Source: Pleurocapsales cyanobacterium LEGE 10410 | GTDB lineage: Bacteria > Cyanobacteriota > Cyanobacteriia > Cyanobacteriales > Xenococcaceae | Direction: 5' to 3' | Length of the DNA: 40,423 nucleotides | NCBI GenBank assembly: GCA_015207195.1 | Contig: JADEXJ010000046.1 | Location: forward strand, 1-40,423 | Part shown: one piece after another, positions 32,283 to 40,423 of the stretch | How the letters are laid out: each line of letters begins with the position of its first letter | Numbering within the stretch: position 1 is the stretch's first letter | The notes under the pieces: generated by a model | Told to the model about the DNA's origin: nothing | What the model saw: the letters and a program-made list of their open reading frames with translations, nothing else | Database searches by the model: none | Made by a program: the position numbers and the translations under genes

Positions 32283-35099
32283 ATGAGCGGGAATAGTCAA
32301 TGGCGATCGCACTGGTATATTGTTGCAGCTAGCAGTATAGCTTTAGTTTCCAGCCCCGTTCAGGCTCAAAGCAATATCGTACCTGATAACACTTTAGGCA
32401 AAGAAGCCTCGGTAGTCACTCCCAATGCTGACAATCCACTCATCGAACAAATTACGGGAGGCGCACAGCGAGGACAAAATTTATTTCATAGCTTTGAAGA
32501 ATTTAATGTTGGCGAAGGCAGTGCAGTATACTTTTCTAGTCCCAACGCAGATATTGCGAATATCCTCTCACGAGTTACGGGTAATAATGCTTCGGAAATC
32601 TTCGGCGCCTTAGGCACATCTGGCGCATCACAACCCGATCTATTTCTCATTAACCCCAACGGAATTATCTTCGGCGAGAATGCCAGTCTCAATGTTGGTG
32701 GTTCTTTTTTCGCGACTACTGCCGATAGTATTCAGTTTGACGAAGAGGGTTTTTTTAGTGCTAGCGATCCTGAAACTCCGCCCTTACTGACAGTGCAGCC
32801 ATCAGCTTTTTTATTTAACCAGATTAATCCAGGTACGATTACCAACCTGTCTACCGCCAATGCAGGAACAGACCCTACAGCAACGGCAAACTTATTTGGC
32901 TTACGAGTACCCGATGGCGAAAACTTCTCTTTGTTTGGAGGAGACATAGAAATTAACTCTGGTGGAATAGTAGCGTTGGATGGCGGAATAAATATCGCTG
33001 CTATTAGTTCTGGAGGAGTTGAATTGGATTCAAATTACAACTTTGGTATTGCCGATAATTCAGTTCGGGGAAATGTATCTCTAACCAACCAAGCAGGCTT
33101 ATTGAGTTCGGGAAACAACGGTGGAAAAATTGCGATCGCAGCCGAAAATATCGATATATCTGGTAACAGTACCGTCTTCACGGGAATCCTGAGTAATTTG
33201 GGTTCGACAGAAGCACAAGCAGATAATATTGTTTTAGACGCTAATAATATTGCAGTTGATAGTAGCTTTGTTTTTAATCGCATCAATGAAAACGCTACTG
33301 GCAAAAGTGGAGATTTATTAATTAATACCAACAACCTTTCAATTACTAATGGTGGACGAATAGGTGTACTAACTTTAGGTAGGGGAGATACGGGAGATGT
33401 AATTGTTGATGCCAGTGAATTAATTACATTAGATAGCACAGATACTGGCTCTTTTACGGGTATCTTGGCTCAGACTTCAGAATCAGGTACAGGAAATGTA
33501 GGTCAGATAGAGATTGAAACTCAAAATTTAAACATCGCTAACAATGCGCGAATTGCAACTAACACCTTTGGCGTGGGTGATGCTGGCGATTTGAGTATTC
33601 AAGCTCAAAGCCTTAAGATCGTTTCAGGTGCGCAATTATCAACCAGTAGTTTGGATCGGGGTCAAGGCAATGCTGGTAATATAGCGATCGATGCTAATAA
33701 CATTTTGCTAGACGGTGGAGAGAACAATATTTTCACTGCTATTACAGCTTCTATCGACACGGAGGCTAGTGGTGAAGGAGGCAAAATCGATATTGGTAGC
33801 AATCGGTCTATAGAAAGGCTCACAGTTACCAACGGAGCGCAGATATTAACCAATATTTTTGGGAATGGCGATGGAGGTGAAATTACCATAAATGCTTCAG
33901 AACAAGTATTAGTCAGCGGAGAAAATACCAGAGTCAAAGCCGATCTGGTTTCGACTGCCAATAGTAATGGGATACAAGGCGGAAATTTGACTATTGATAC
34001 GAAGCAGCTTGTAGTCGAAGATGGTGCACAGGTATCTACCACTACTTTTGGTCGCGGTGATGCGGGAAACTTAATCGTTAACGCTTCAGAATTTGTCGAA
34101 CTTAGAGGAGAAGATAACAATGGAGTGCTTGATGAGAATGGTAATCTGGTCGTAGATGAGAATGGCATTCCTATTGGCAGATTTCCAGGTGGTTTGTTTG
34201 CTCAAGTCGATCTCAATGGAGTAGGAAGAGGCGGAAACTTGACAATAAATACGCCAAATTTAAGTATTAGCGACGGTAGTAAGGTTCAGGTAGCAACTTT
34301 TGGTAAGGGTGATGCGGGAGAATTAAATATAAACGCCGAGCAAATAAATATTTTTAACACTCCTGCATCGAGTATATTTTCTACTGGCATTTTCGGTTCT
34401 GTTGAGATCGCTCCCAGAACAATTGATTTGCCAGAGGGGAATGGTGGCGATATTAATATTGCAACATCACAATTAAATGTAGCCAATGGTGGAAAGGTTT
34501 CTGTAACTACCAGAGGAATTGGCAATGCAGGAACTTTAAATATCACAGCGACTGACTCTATCAGAATCAGCGGTGTCGATCCTCAACTCAATAATGGTGA
34601 TTCTCTAATTGGTGCAGATGTGACGGAGAACGCAACTGGTAGAGGAGGAGATATCAATATTGTTACAGGAGATTTGACAATAAGCGATCGCGCCGATCTT
34701 ACCGTTAGCTCTCTGGGAACTGGCAGAGGTGGAAATCTGACCGTGCGAGCTAACAACTTGACTTTAGATAATAATGCAGCGATCGATGCTCAAACTCTCA
34801 CTACCGACGTAGGCAACATCAATCTCAGCGTCACCGATTTAATTACCCTAAACAACAACAGCAATATTACTGCTACCGCAGGAACGGCGCAGGCGGGAGG
34901 AGATGGAGGCAATATTAACATTGATACCCTGTTTATCGTCGCTTTCCCCGATGATGTGATGGTTTCAACGTCGGAGGAGCGAGTTGTTGAAGCAAAAGGA
35001 TGGCGAACTAAGCCCGATGGCACGGTTGTCTTAGTTGCTGAAAATACTCCGAGTATGGCAATCCCCTGGCTGGATTCTTACAGTTGCAACACCCTGTAG
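32283..35099 (+). CDS. filamentous haemagglutinin N-domain (TpsA-like) secreted protein
   Basis: A 938-residue secreted protein. A signal peptide (about 1-28, ending VQAQS) leads into the two-partner-secretion haemagglutination domain (about 30-160: LFHSFEEFNVGEGSAVYF and the hallmark LINPNGIIFGENASLNVGG). The remainder is a right-handed beta-helix of repeated strands (GDAGNLIVNASEFVEL, GRGGNLTINTPNLSIS), and the end has the cyanobacterial GWRTKPDGTVVL motif. TPS proteins are exported by a TpsB (ShlB-type) pore; none is encoded in the window. The next gene starts five bases after its stop, so it is cotranscribed with a TPR-CHAT protein. Confidence 0.9.
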   Translation: MSGNSQWRSHWYIVAASSIALVSSPVQAQSNIVPDNTLGKEASVVTPNADNPLIEQITGGAQRGQNLFHSFEEFNVGEGSAVYFSSPNADIANILSRVTGNNASEIFGALGTSGASQPDLFLINPNGIIFGENASLNVGGSFFATTADSIQFDEEGFFSASDPETPPLLTVQPSAFLFNQINPGTITNLSTANAGTDPTATANLFGLRVPDGENFSLFGGDIEINSGGIVALDGGINIAAISSGGVELDSNYNFGIADNSVRGNVSLTNQAGLLSSGNNGGKIAIAAENIDISGNSTVFTGILSNLGSTEAQADNIVLDANNIAVDSSFVFNRINENATGKSGDLLINTNNLSITNGGRIGVLTLGRGDTGDVIVDASELITLDSTDTGSFTGILAQTSESGTGNVGQIEIETQNLNIANNARIATNTFGVGDAGDLSIQAQSLKIVSGAQLSTSSLDRGQGNAGNIAIDANNILLDGGENNIFTAITASIDTEASGEGGKIDIGSNRSIERLTVTNGAQILTNIFGNGDGGEITINASEQVLVSGENTRVKADLVSTANSNGIQGGNLTIDTKQLVVEDGAQVSTTTFGRGDAGNLIVNASEFVELRGEDNNGVLDENGNLVVDENGIPIGRFPGGLFAQVDLNGVGRGGNLTINTPNLSISDGSKVQVATFGKGDAGELNINAEQINIFNTPASSIFSTGIFGSVEIAPRTIDLPEGNGGDINIATSQLNVANGGKVSVTTRGIGNAGTLNITATDSIRISGVDPQLNNGDSLIGADVTENATGRGGDINIVTGDLTISDRADLTVSSLGTGRGGNLTVRANNLTLDNNAAIDAQTLTTDVGNINLSVTDLITLNNNSNITATAGTAQAGGDGGNINIDTLFIVAFPDDVMVSTSEERVVEAKGWRTKPDGTVVLVAENTPSMAIPWLDSYSCNTL

Positions 35100-35104
35100 T
35101 AGTT

Positions 35105-37669
35105 ATGATTAAAAGAACTCTGGGATGGTTTCTGCTGGCATTACTGCTTGTAATCTTGCCAATACAGCAGATAGGGGCAAAGGATACCGTTTTGGTGCGA
35201 TCGCCTGCTGCTAATTCAACACCAGTCATTCAGTCAAAAAACCAACCGCAATCTTTAATCGAACGGGGAAGATTACTTTACGAAGCGGGAAAATATGCCG
35301 AAGCGATCGCAATTCTCCAGCCAGCACTCGCGCAATATCGTGACCAGCAGGATTTGGTAGGAATGGCGATGGTGTTTAATAATCTGGCACTAGCTCATCA
35401 ACAGCTAGGACAGAACGATCTGGTGGCGGATAACTTAGACAGAAGTTTTACTCTGATCGATAGCGCACCCCAATCGGAGGCACGACAAATAGTTCTGGCT
35501 CAGGCATCGGAAATTAAGGGTAAATTAGAGCTAGAGCGAGGTAGGGGGCAACAAGCCTGGCAGGAGTGGGAACGGGCAGCCATTTACTATCAATCCCTCG
35601 GTAATCTTACGGGAAGGATTCGTAGTCAGCTTGGTCAAGCCCAGGCACTACAATCCTTGGGATACTATCGTCGTGCTTTAAAAACTCTCCAACAGATACA
35701 AGCCGAACAGAGCGAACAAAAAAATCCCCTAGTTTGGCGATCGCTGGGTAATACCTATTTGGCGATTGGAGAACTAGAGCGGGCGGAATCTGCTTTGAAT
35801 AACAGTCTGTCTTACATCCAACAATCTGATGTTTACCAAGATGAGGTGAGCGCAGCATTTCTTAGTCTGGGTAATTTGGCTCGTTCTCGACAGGATACTG
35901 CCAAAGCAATTGACTATTATCAACAGGCGATCGCTACTGCACCAAATCTAACTGCTGAGGTTCGGGCAAGATTGAATCTAGTGAAGATCTCCAACCCCAG
36001 CAAAGGTGATTATCAAGAGCAGTTGCGCCAAATAAAGCCTCTTATCTTTCAATTACCCTCAAATCGTACGACTGTCTACGCCAAGCTCAACTACGCTCAA
36101 AGTATTTTAAAAACCGATGCTCAACCACGGACAACCTCGGTAAAAACGAGCTTACAAACGGCGATCGCCGAAGCCCGTCAGCTAGAAGATCTGGCAGCAG
36201 AAGCTTACGGATTAAAAAGCTTGGGTAGATTTTACGAACTACAACAACAATGGCAGCAAGCGCAAGAGACTACCCAACAGGCTTTATTGATCGCCCAACA
36301 AATAAATGCCAGAGACATTGCCTATCAGGGAGAGTGGCAACTAGGCAGAATTTACCAAGCCCAGCAACAGCCAGAAAGAGCGATCGCTGTCTATCAGCAG
36401 GCGGTAGAAAATCTTCAGTCTTTACGTAACGATTTGGTAGCGGTTGACTCGGAAGTGCGGTTTACCTTTAGAGAAAGCATCGAGCCAATTTATCGCGAAT
36501 ATGTCAGCTTACTGCTCGATTCCCCCAAACCTACAGAAGGTAATTTAATTGCAGCGAGAAACGCGATCGATTCTTTGCAGCTTGCCGAGTTAGAAAATTT
36601 CTTTCAGGCTACCTGTCTCGATGCCCAACCAGTGATTATCGATCGCATTACCGATACCGAAGATCTCAATACTGCCGTCGTCTATCCTATTGTCTTGAAA
36701 GATCGTTTTGAAATTATTCTCAAACTGCCCCAACAACCACTACGGCATTACACTACTCCGATCGCAGATCCAGAGCGAACCGAAAGAATTTTAGTCCGAC
36801 TCAGCCAAACTCTAACTCAGCGCAATAGCAGTGAAACCCTACCTTTATCCCAGTTGGTATACAGTTGGATTCTCGAACCCGCAGCCTCAGATCTCGCCAA
36901 TAGCCAGATCGAAACCTTGATTTTTGTCCTGGATAGTTCTCTACGAAACATTCCCATGGCTGCCTTATACGATGGAAAACAGTATTTAGTTGAAAAATAT
37001 GCCGTCGCTATCACACCAGGTTTACAGCTAATTCAACCCCAGGCGATCGCCAACCGACAGCTTAGAGCTTTAACCGCAGGCTTGAGCGAGGCAAGGGCGG
37101 GGTTTCCCCCTCTACAGTTTGTTAACCAAGAATTAGACAAAATTCAATCGCAAATCGCCACTTCAGAGCAGCTATTGAATCGCAGCTTCACCAACGAGGC
37201 TTTAAGAGCTAAAATTGCTCAACTACCTTTTCCTATAGTTCATTTAGCAACCCACGGACAGTTTAGCTCACAAGCTGAAGATACCTTTATTTTGACCTGG
37301 GATCAACGGCTAAACGTCAATCAACTAAGTAAGCTGTTGCAGGCAGGCAGTCAGAATGCAGAGCAAGCAATTGAGTTATTAGTACTTAGTGCTTGTGAAA
37401 CTCTATCAGGCGATCGCAGGGCAGCTTTAGGATTAGCAGGAGTGGCAGTGAAAGCTGGAGCCAGAAGCACCCTAGCAACTTTGTGGCGAGTCAATGATGA
37501 GGCAACGTCTTTGTTTATGGGGCAATTTTATCAAGAACTAGCTAACCAAGAGCGAGCTGTTACCAAAGCTCAAGCCGTGCGTAAGGCGCAGTTATCTTTA
37601 CTAAAAAGCGATCGCTTCAAGCAGCCTCATTTTTGGTCTTCTTATGTACTTGTTGGCAATTGGCTATGA
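35105..37669 (+). CDS. TPR-CHAT protein with signal peptide
   Basis: An 854-residue protein. It has an N-terminal signal or anchor helix (about 5-25), TPR repeats (about 48-450: YEAGKYAEAIAILQPAL, NNLALAHQQLGQ, LGRIYQAQQQPERAIAVYQQ) and a CHAT protease domain (about 530-854). The predicted catalytic pair is His717 (HLATHGQF) and Cys764 (LSACETLSG), followed by GLAGVAVKAGARSTLATLWRVND. Start ATG 35105 is preferred to TTG 35084, which would overlap the upstream gene. It sits five bases after the TpsA-like gene. In cyanobacteria this pairing is common; the CHAT protein may process the haemagglutinin-like partner, which is inference. Confidence 0.9.
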   Translation: MIKRTLGWFLLALLLVILPIQQIGAKDTVLVRSPAANSTPVIQSKNQPQSLIERGRLLYEAGKYAEAIAILQPALAQYRDQQDLVGMAMVFNNLALAHQQLGQNDLVADNLDRSFTLIDSAPQSEARQIVLAQASEIKGKLELERGRGQQAWQEWERAAIYYQSLGNLTGRIRSQLGQAQALQSLGYYRRALKTLQQIQAEQSEQKNPLVWRSLGNTYLAIGELERAESALNNSLSYIQQSDVYQDEVSAAFLSLGNLARSRQDTAKAIDYYQQAIATAPNLTAEVRARLNLVKISNPSKGDYQEQLRQIKPLIFQLPSNRTTVYAKLNYAQSILKTDAQPRTTSVKTSLQTAIAEARQLEDLAAEAYGLKSLGRFYELQQQWQQAQETTQQALLIAQQINARDIAYQGEWQLGRIYQAQQQPERAIAVYQQAVENLQSLRNDLVAVDSEVRFTFRESIEPIYREYVSLLLDSPKPTEGNLIAARNAIDSLQLAELENFFQATCLDAQPVIIDRITDTEDLNTAVVYPIVLKDRFEIILKLPQQPLRHYTTPIADPERTERILVRLSQTLTQRNSSETLPLSQLVYSWILEPAASDLANSQIETLIFVLDSSLRNIPMAALYDGKQYLVEKYAVAITPGLQLIQPQAIANRQLRALTAGLSEARAGFPPLQFVNQELDKIQSQIATSEQLLNRSFTNEALRAKIAQLPFPIVHLATHGQFSSQAEDTFILTWDQRLNVNQLSKLLQAGSQNAEQAIELLVLSACETLSGDRRAALGLAGVAVKAGARSTLATLWRVNDEATSLFMGQFYQELANQERAVTKAQAVRKAQLSLLKSDRFKQPHFWSSYVLVGNWL

Positions 37670-37778
37670 TATTACCATAATTGGGAGATATGCTTACGAT
37701 CCCGAATCGACCCCACAAGTCGGAGAACTAGATAGGAAATAGGGGATCTTTCAAATAATTGAAAATAGTAAGCTCTCC

Positions 37779-38219
37779 CTATCGTTGTAGAGCGTTAATG
37801 AACTGTTCTGGCTTTTCGACACTAAGTAATAGTGCATAACCTAATGATGTAGGTAAATATACAATGCGTTCGTTACGTGTCAGATAAACAAGTGCTTTGT
37901 CTCCATTGTGTAGTCGAAACCAACCAGAAGAATATCCAGGCAGCCCCGTTCCTAATGTACGACGCTTGAGTGAGTATTCAGATCTGCGGTTGAGATCTAA
38001 TATTTGGGCTTCAGACACTTTCAGAGATTCCAAGGGAATTGTACGTCCCCAAAAATCCCCGACAAGTTGGAGTCGATCGCTTTTTAGTTCAACTCGCGAA
38101 TTTAGAGAGGAATATCCTGTGTAAAACAAGGCTGCTAGTACTAAAGACAAAAGAAGAGTGATCATTGCCAGAAACCACAAGGGTTTTGAAGAGGCGGGGC
38201 TGATTGAAAAAACTTCCAT
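37779..38219 (-). CDS. small membrane protein with bacterial PH-like domain
   Basis: A 146-residue protein. A hydrophobic helix at about 13-36 (WFLAMITLLLSLVLAALFY) is followed by a bPH_5-type domain: RLQLVGDFWGRTIPLESL, RTLGTGLPGYSSGWFRLHNGDKALVYLT and VYLPTSLGYALLLS. The family is found in many bacteria with unknown function, usually as a membrane-tethered PH-like barrel facing one side of the membrane. It stands alone and is divergent from the kinase gene. No catalytic residues are apparent. Confidence 0.75.
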   Translation of the reverse strand: MEVFSISPASSKPLWFLAMITLLLSLVLAALFYTGYSSLNSRVELKSDRLQLVGDFWGRTIPLESLKVSEAQILDLNRRSEYSLKRRTLGTGLPGYSSGWFRLHNGDKALVYLTRNERIVYLPTSLGYALLLSVEKPEQFINALQR

Positions 38220-38513
38220 AATAAAAATTACCGTATCATCAGTTAGAGATTACCTCACCGTTCTCATTTGTCTCCCCATTCGAGGACAACGCTTCTTAAA
38301 AGATACCGCAACCCATCCAACTCTAAGTATTTTTGATCTTGACCTAGTACGCAAACGGTAAGATTTAATTATAGATTTAGTTGCCAATAGCATTATTACC
38401 TAAAATTTTTCCTAAAAAGCGGAAAATATCCAGAGAAAAAAAATTCTCCTACAATAATCAAAGAATTATGTCTCCTGAGAATTAAATATTAATTGCACAA
38501 TGATGCTCAAGTT
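38220..38513. promoter_or_regulatory. divergent intergenic region, no gene
   Basis: A 294-base AT-rich spacer between the PH-like gene (minus) and the kinase gene (plus). It must contain both promoters. I see no clear -35/-10 pair, riboswitch fold or protein-like ORF. Confidence 0.35.
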
Positions 38514-40423
38514 ATGCAGGGAACAATTATAGGCTCACGCTATCGGGTAATTAGATACATTGCCAAGGGAGGATTTGGTAAAACTTTCTTAGCAGAAGAT
38601 ATTCAATTACCAGCAAAAGATAAGTGCGTTGTTAAGCAGCTTTATCCCAGCATAGATGAGCCTGATTTTGTCAAAATAGCCAGGCGTTTGTTCAAAACTG
38701 AAGCTGAAACCTTATACAATTTGGGCAACCATGACCAAATTCCTCAACTTTTAGCCTATTTTGAGGAAGATGAAAAATTTTATTTAGTACAGCAATACAT
38801 AGAAGGTCATACTCTGAGTGAAGAACTTGCGGACATACCTTGGTCAGAAGATCGAGCGATCGCTTTACTCAAAGATTGTTTGGGTATCCTAGATTTTGTT
38901 CACGGCAAAGGCGTAATTCACCGTGATATCAAGCCCGATAATCTAATTCGTCGTAGTTGCGATCGTAAGCTAGTACTGGTAGATTTTGGTACTGTCAAAG
39001 AGATTATTGCCGAGCAAACTCGGTTAGTTCCTACGACTGTGGCAGTAGGGACCAAAGGCTATATGCCCTGCGAACAAGCAAGAGGAAAACCGCGCACTAC
39101 TAGCGATCTATATGCGCTAGGAATTATGGCAATTGAGGCTTTAACGGGAATAGATCCGATTGAGTTAGAAGAAAATGACCATGGAGAGATTATCTGGCAA
39201 GATCTAGCCCAATGCAGCCTGCAACTCAAGATCATTATCTCTAAAATGACACGATACCATTTTCAAGAACGCTATCAATCTGCTAGAGAAATTTTGGCAG
39301 CTTTAGCTGATTTGAACGATCGCCAGACGGCTATTGCTCAAACAGGCGTTAGACATACACCTACGACTGAGCTTAGTGGATCGCAATTGGTCAATCGGAC
39401 TGGCAATCCTCAGTCTAACCTAACCGAATCCCAGGCTGTAGCTAATAATGCCTCGCGTTTGACTCTTAATAACCCAGCAGCATCCTCAAATGTTTCGTTA
39501 GCAAATAATACTCAACCGCAATTAAAGTCTCCACGCTCCAAGCTGGTAGAAAAGGAATCTAATTCCACCTCCCAGAAGCCAAAATCTGGAAAAACTTTAA
39601 TTACTTTGGGGGTAGCCTTGACAGTAGGGGCGATCGCCTCTGGAGGGATGTATCTGCTAGAGCAACAAAATGCCAAAACAGGACGACAAGCAAGTCTAGC
39701 CCAGCAAATAAACCATTTTAACCAAATGGTAGAACGACAAGACTATCAAGCCTGTTATGAAGCAGCAATTGAGTTGAAAGCTGAAGCTGCCCAAGTAGAC
39801 CAAGCAAAAATAATGCCTCTGGAGCAACAGCAGGAATTTCAGGCTCAGTGTGGTTTAGCCCTAGCTAGAGAAGCAGGAGAGAATCTTGAGTACAGCCAAG
39901 CCGTTGCGATCGCCGAAACTTTACCCCCAGGTACTTCGGTAGATACAGAAATCGCCCAACAACTAGAATCGTGGTCAGAACAATTACTGCAAGAGGCGAC
40001 TAGACTCTACAAACAAGAAGGGAAGCTAGAACAGGCTCTAGAAATAGTCAAACAAATACCGCAAAACATTGCTGTCCAATTGCAAGTGAGCGATGCTAAA
40101 AATAGTTGGCAAGCAGAACATCAAAACAATCAAGCAACTATAACCCTGGCTCAACAAGCCCTAAGTGAAGAACAATGGCTCAATGCCAAACAAGAAGCAA
40201 CTAAGGTCAAAAATTCAGCTTCAATGTATTGGCAAGAACAAGCCAGAGCAGTTATTAACCAGGCAGAAGAGGGAATTGCAGCTAGTACTCCCGTAGCCGA
40301 ACCTGAAGAGGCTTCTGTAGAAGAGAACACCACCGCCCCCGTCGCCGAGCCTGAAGAGGCTTCTGTAGAAGAGAACACCACCACCCCCGTCGCCGAGCCT
40401 GAGCAGCCTGTAGAAGAGAACAC
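38514..40423 (+). CDS. Ser/Thr protein kinase (Hanks type), 3' end beyond window
   Basis: 636 complete codons are visible and the gene continues past the edge. The kinase domain (about 8-270) has the glycine loop KGGFGKT, Lys41 (VVKQL), the catalytic loop HRDIKPDN with Asp138, DFG (Asp157) and YMPCEQ in the activation segment; all key residues are present. A low-complexity linker (about 275-360) leads to a membrane helix (about 360-382), then a helical extracytoplasmic part with LARQAGEN/QALSEEQW-type repeats and an acidic PVAEPEEASVEENTT repeat. This is the standard layout of cyanobacterial PknB-like kinases. Start ATG 38514 is favoured over TTG 38493. Target unknown. Confidence 0.9.
   Translation, partial: MQGTIIGSRYRVIRYIAKGGFGKTFLAEDIQLPAKDKCVVKQLYPSIDEPDFVKIARRLFKTEAETLYNLGNHDQIPQLLAYFEEDEKFYLVQQYIEGHTLSEELADIPWSEDRAIALLKDCLGILDFVHGKGVIHRDIKPDNLIRRSCDRKLVLVDFGTVKEIIAEQTRLVPTTVAVGTKGYMPCEQARGKPRTTSDLYALGIMAIEALTGIDPIELEENDHGEIIWQDLAQCSLQLKIIISKMTRYHFQERYQSAREILAALADLNDRQTAIAQTGVRHTPTTELSGSQLVNRTGNPQSNLTESQAVANNASRLTLNNPAASSNVSLANNTQPQLKSPRSKLVEKESNSTSQKPKSGKTLITLGVALTVGAIASGGMYLLEQQNAKTGRQASLAQQINHFNQMVERQDYQACYEAAIELKAEAAQVDQAKIMPLEQQQEFQAQCGLALAREAGENLEYSQAVAIAETLPPGTSVDTEIAQQLESWSEQLLQEATRLYKQEGKLEQALEIVKQIPQNIAVQLQVSDAKNSWQAEHQNNQATITLAQQALSEEQWLNAKQEATKVKNSASMYWQEQARAVINQAEEGIAASTPVAEPEEASVEENTTAPVAEPEEASVEENTTTPVAEPEQPVEEN
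40290..40423 (+). repeat. 48-bp coding tandem repeat in the kinase tail
   Basis: Two full 48-base units (40290-40337 and 40338-40385) encode the 16-residue repeat PVAEPEEASVEENTTA or -TTT. A third, partly deleted unit (PVAEPEQPVEEN) runs to the window edge. The units differ at only a few bases, so copy number may vary between strains. Confidence 0.85.

Noticed and set aside
32486-35023. Several long antisense ORFs opposite the haemagglutination-domain gene
   Set aside because: They are low-complexity, Ser/Pro/Leu-rich mirror images of the repetitive beta-helix coding sequence, without ribosome sites or family motifs.
35084-35104. TTG start for the TPR-CHAT gene
   Set aside because: ATG 35105 directly precedes a normal signal peptide (MIKRTLGWFLLALLL) and avoids overlap with the upstream coding sequence.
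40151-40423. Minus-strand repetitive ORF with SSTEASSGSATG units
   Set aside because: It is the complement of the 48-bp repeat in the kinase tail, whose plus-strand frame is well supported.

Overview
The window reads as chromosomal DNA of a cyanobacterium. The octamer GCGATCGC (HIP1) recurs throughout (for example at 225-232, 296-303 and 2416-2423). Several gaps hold heptameric short tandem repeats (STRRs), and many families are cyanobacterial hallmarks: SLH-OprB porin, DUF928, CHASE2 cyclase, haemagglutination-domain protein, TPR-CHAT, and an icfG-type partner-switching cluster. I cannot assign a genus from sequence alone. No rRNA, tRNA, CRISPR array or intact transposase was seen.

Layout. 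(1) 1-3311 is a loose accessory stretch: a truncated-looking XRE antitoxin-like gene, a DUF5674 gene broken by one TAG, two small hypothetical genes, a 2OG-Fe(II) oxygenase of the isopenicillin N synthase type, and decayed ORF pieces. (2) 11028-3312 (minus strand) is a probable four-gene operon: a cupin-CHRD-cupin-RTX secreted protein, an SLH-OprB 'iron uptake' porin, a DUF928 protein and a CHASE2 nucleotide cyclase. (3) 11610-28214 (plus strand) is an enlarged icfG-type locus. It starts with a carboxymuconolactone-decarboxylase-like (CMD) protein, a tandem-EthD protein, a 1152-residue seven-domain fusion (CMD-EthD-EthD-VOC-SRPBCC-SnoaL-SnoaL) and a Nif11-SnoaL-SnoaL protein. It continues with a DJ-1/PfpI protein, an AGE-family epimerase-like protein, a small zinc-ribbon protein, STAS, glgX, STAS, a GAF-PP2C phosphatase (icfG), an RsbW-like kinase and a CGTase-like amylase with a starch-binding domain. 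(4) 28285-31783 holds a CHAT protease-like protein, an AT-rich metallo-beta-lactamase-fold protein and an alpha/beta hydrolase. (5) 32283-37669 is a secreted haemagglutination-domain (TpsA-like) protein followed closely by a TPR-CHAT protein. (6) 37779-40423 is a small PH-like membrane protein and a divergent Ser/Thr kinase that runs off the window.

How the genes may work together. From memory, the Synechocystis icfG cluster (slr1852-slr1861 region) pairs a CMD protein, an AGE-family protein and isoamylase with STAS, PP2C and RsbW-like regulators, and links glucose use to inorganic carbon status. Here the same core is present, with a CBM20 amylase added at the 3' end by a 4-bp overlap and a set of small-molecule enzyme folds amplified at the 5' end. 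The amplified part looks like one module in several states: CMD and EthD as separate genes, then fused; tandem SnoaL fused to the giant protein, then again behind a Nif11 domain. A Shine-Dalgarno/ATG pair survives inside the giant gene at the SnoaL junction. This 5' module is the best candidate for an undescribed system: an aromatic/polyketide-type enzyme set wired to a carbon-status partner switch. Its substrate cannot be deduced from sequence.
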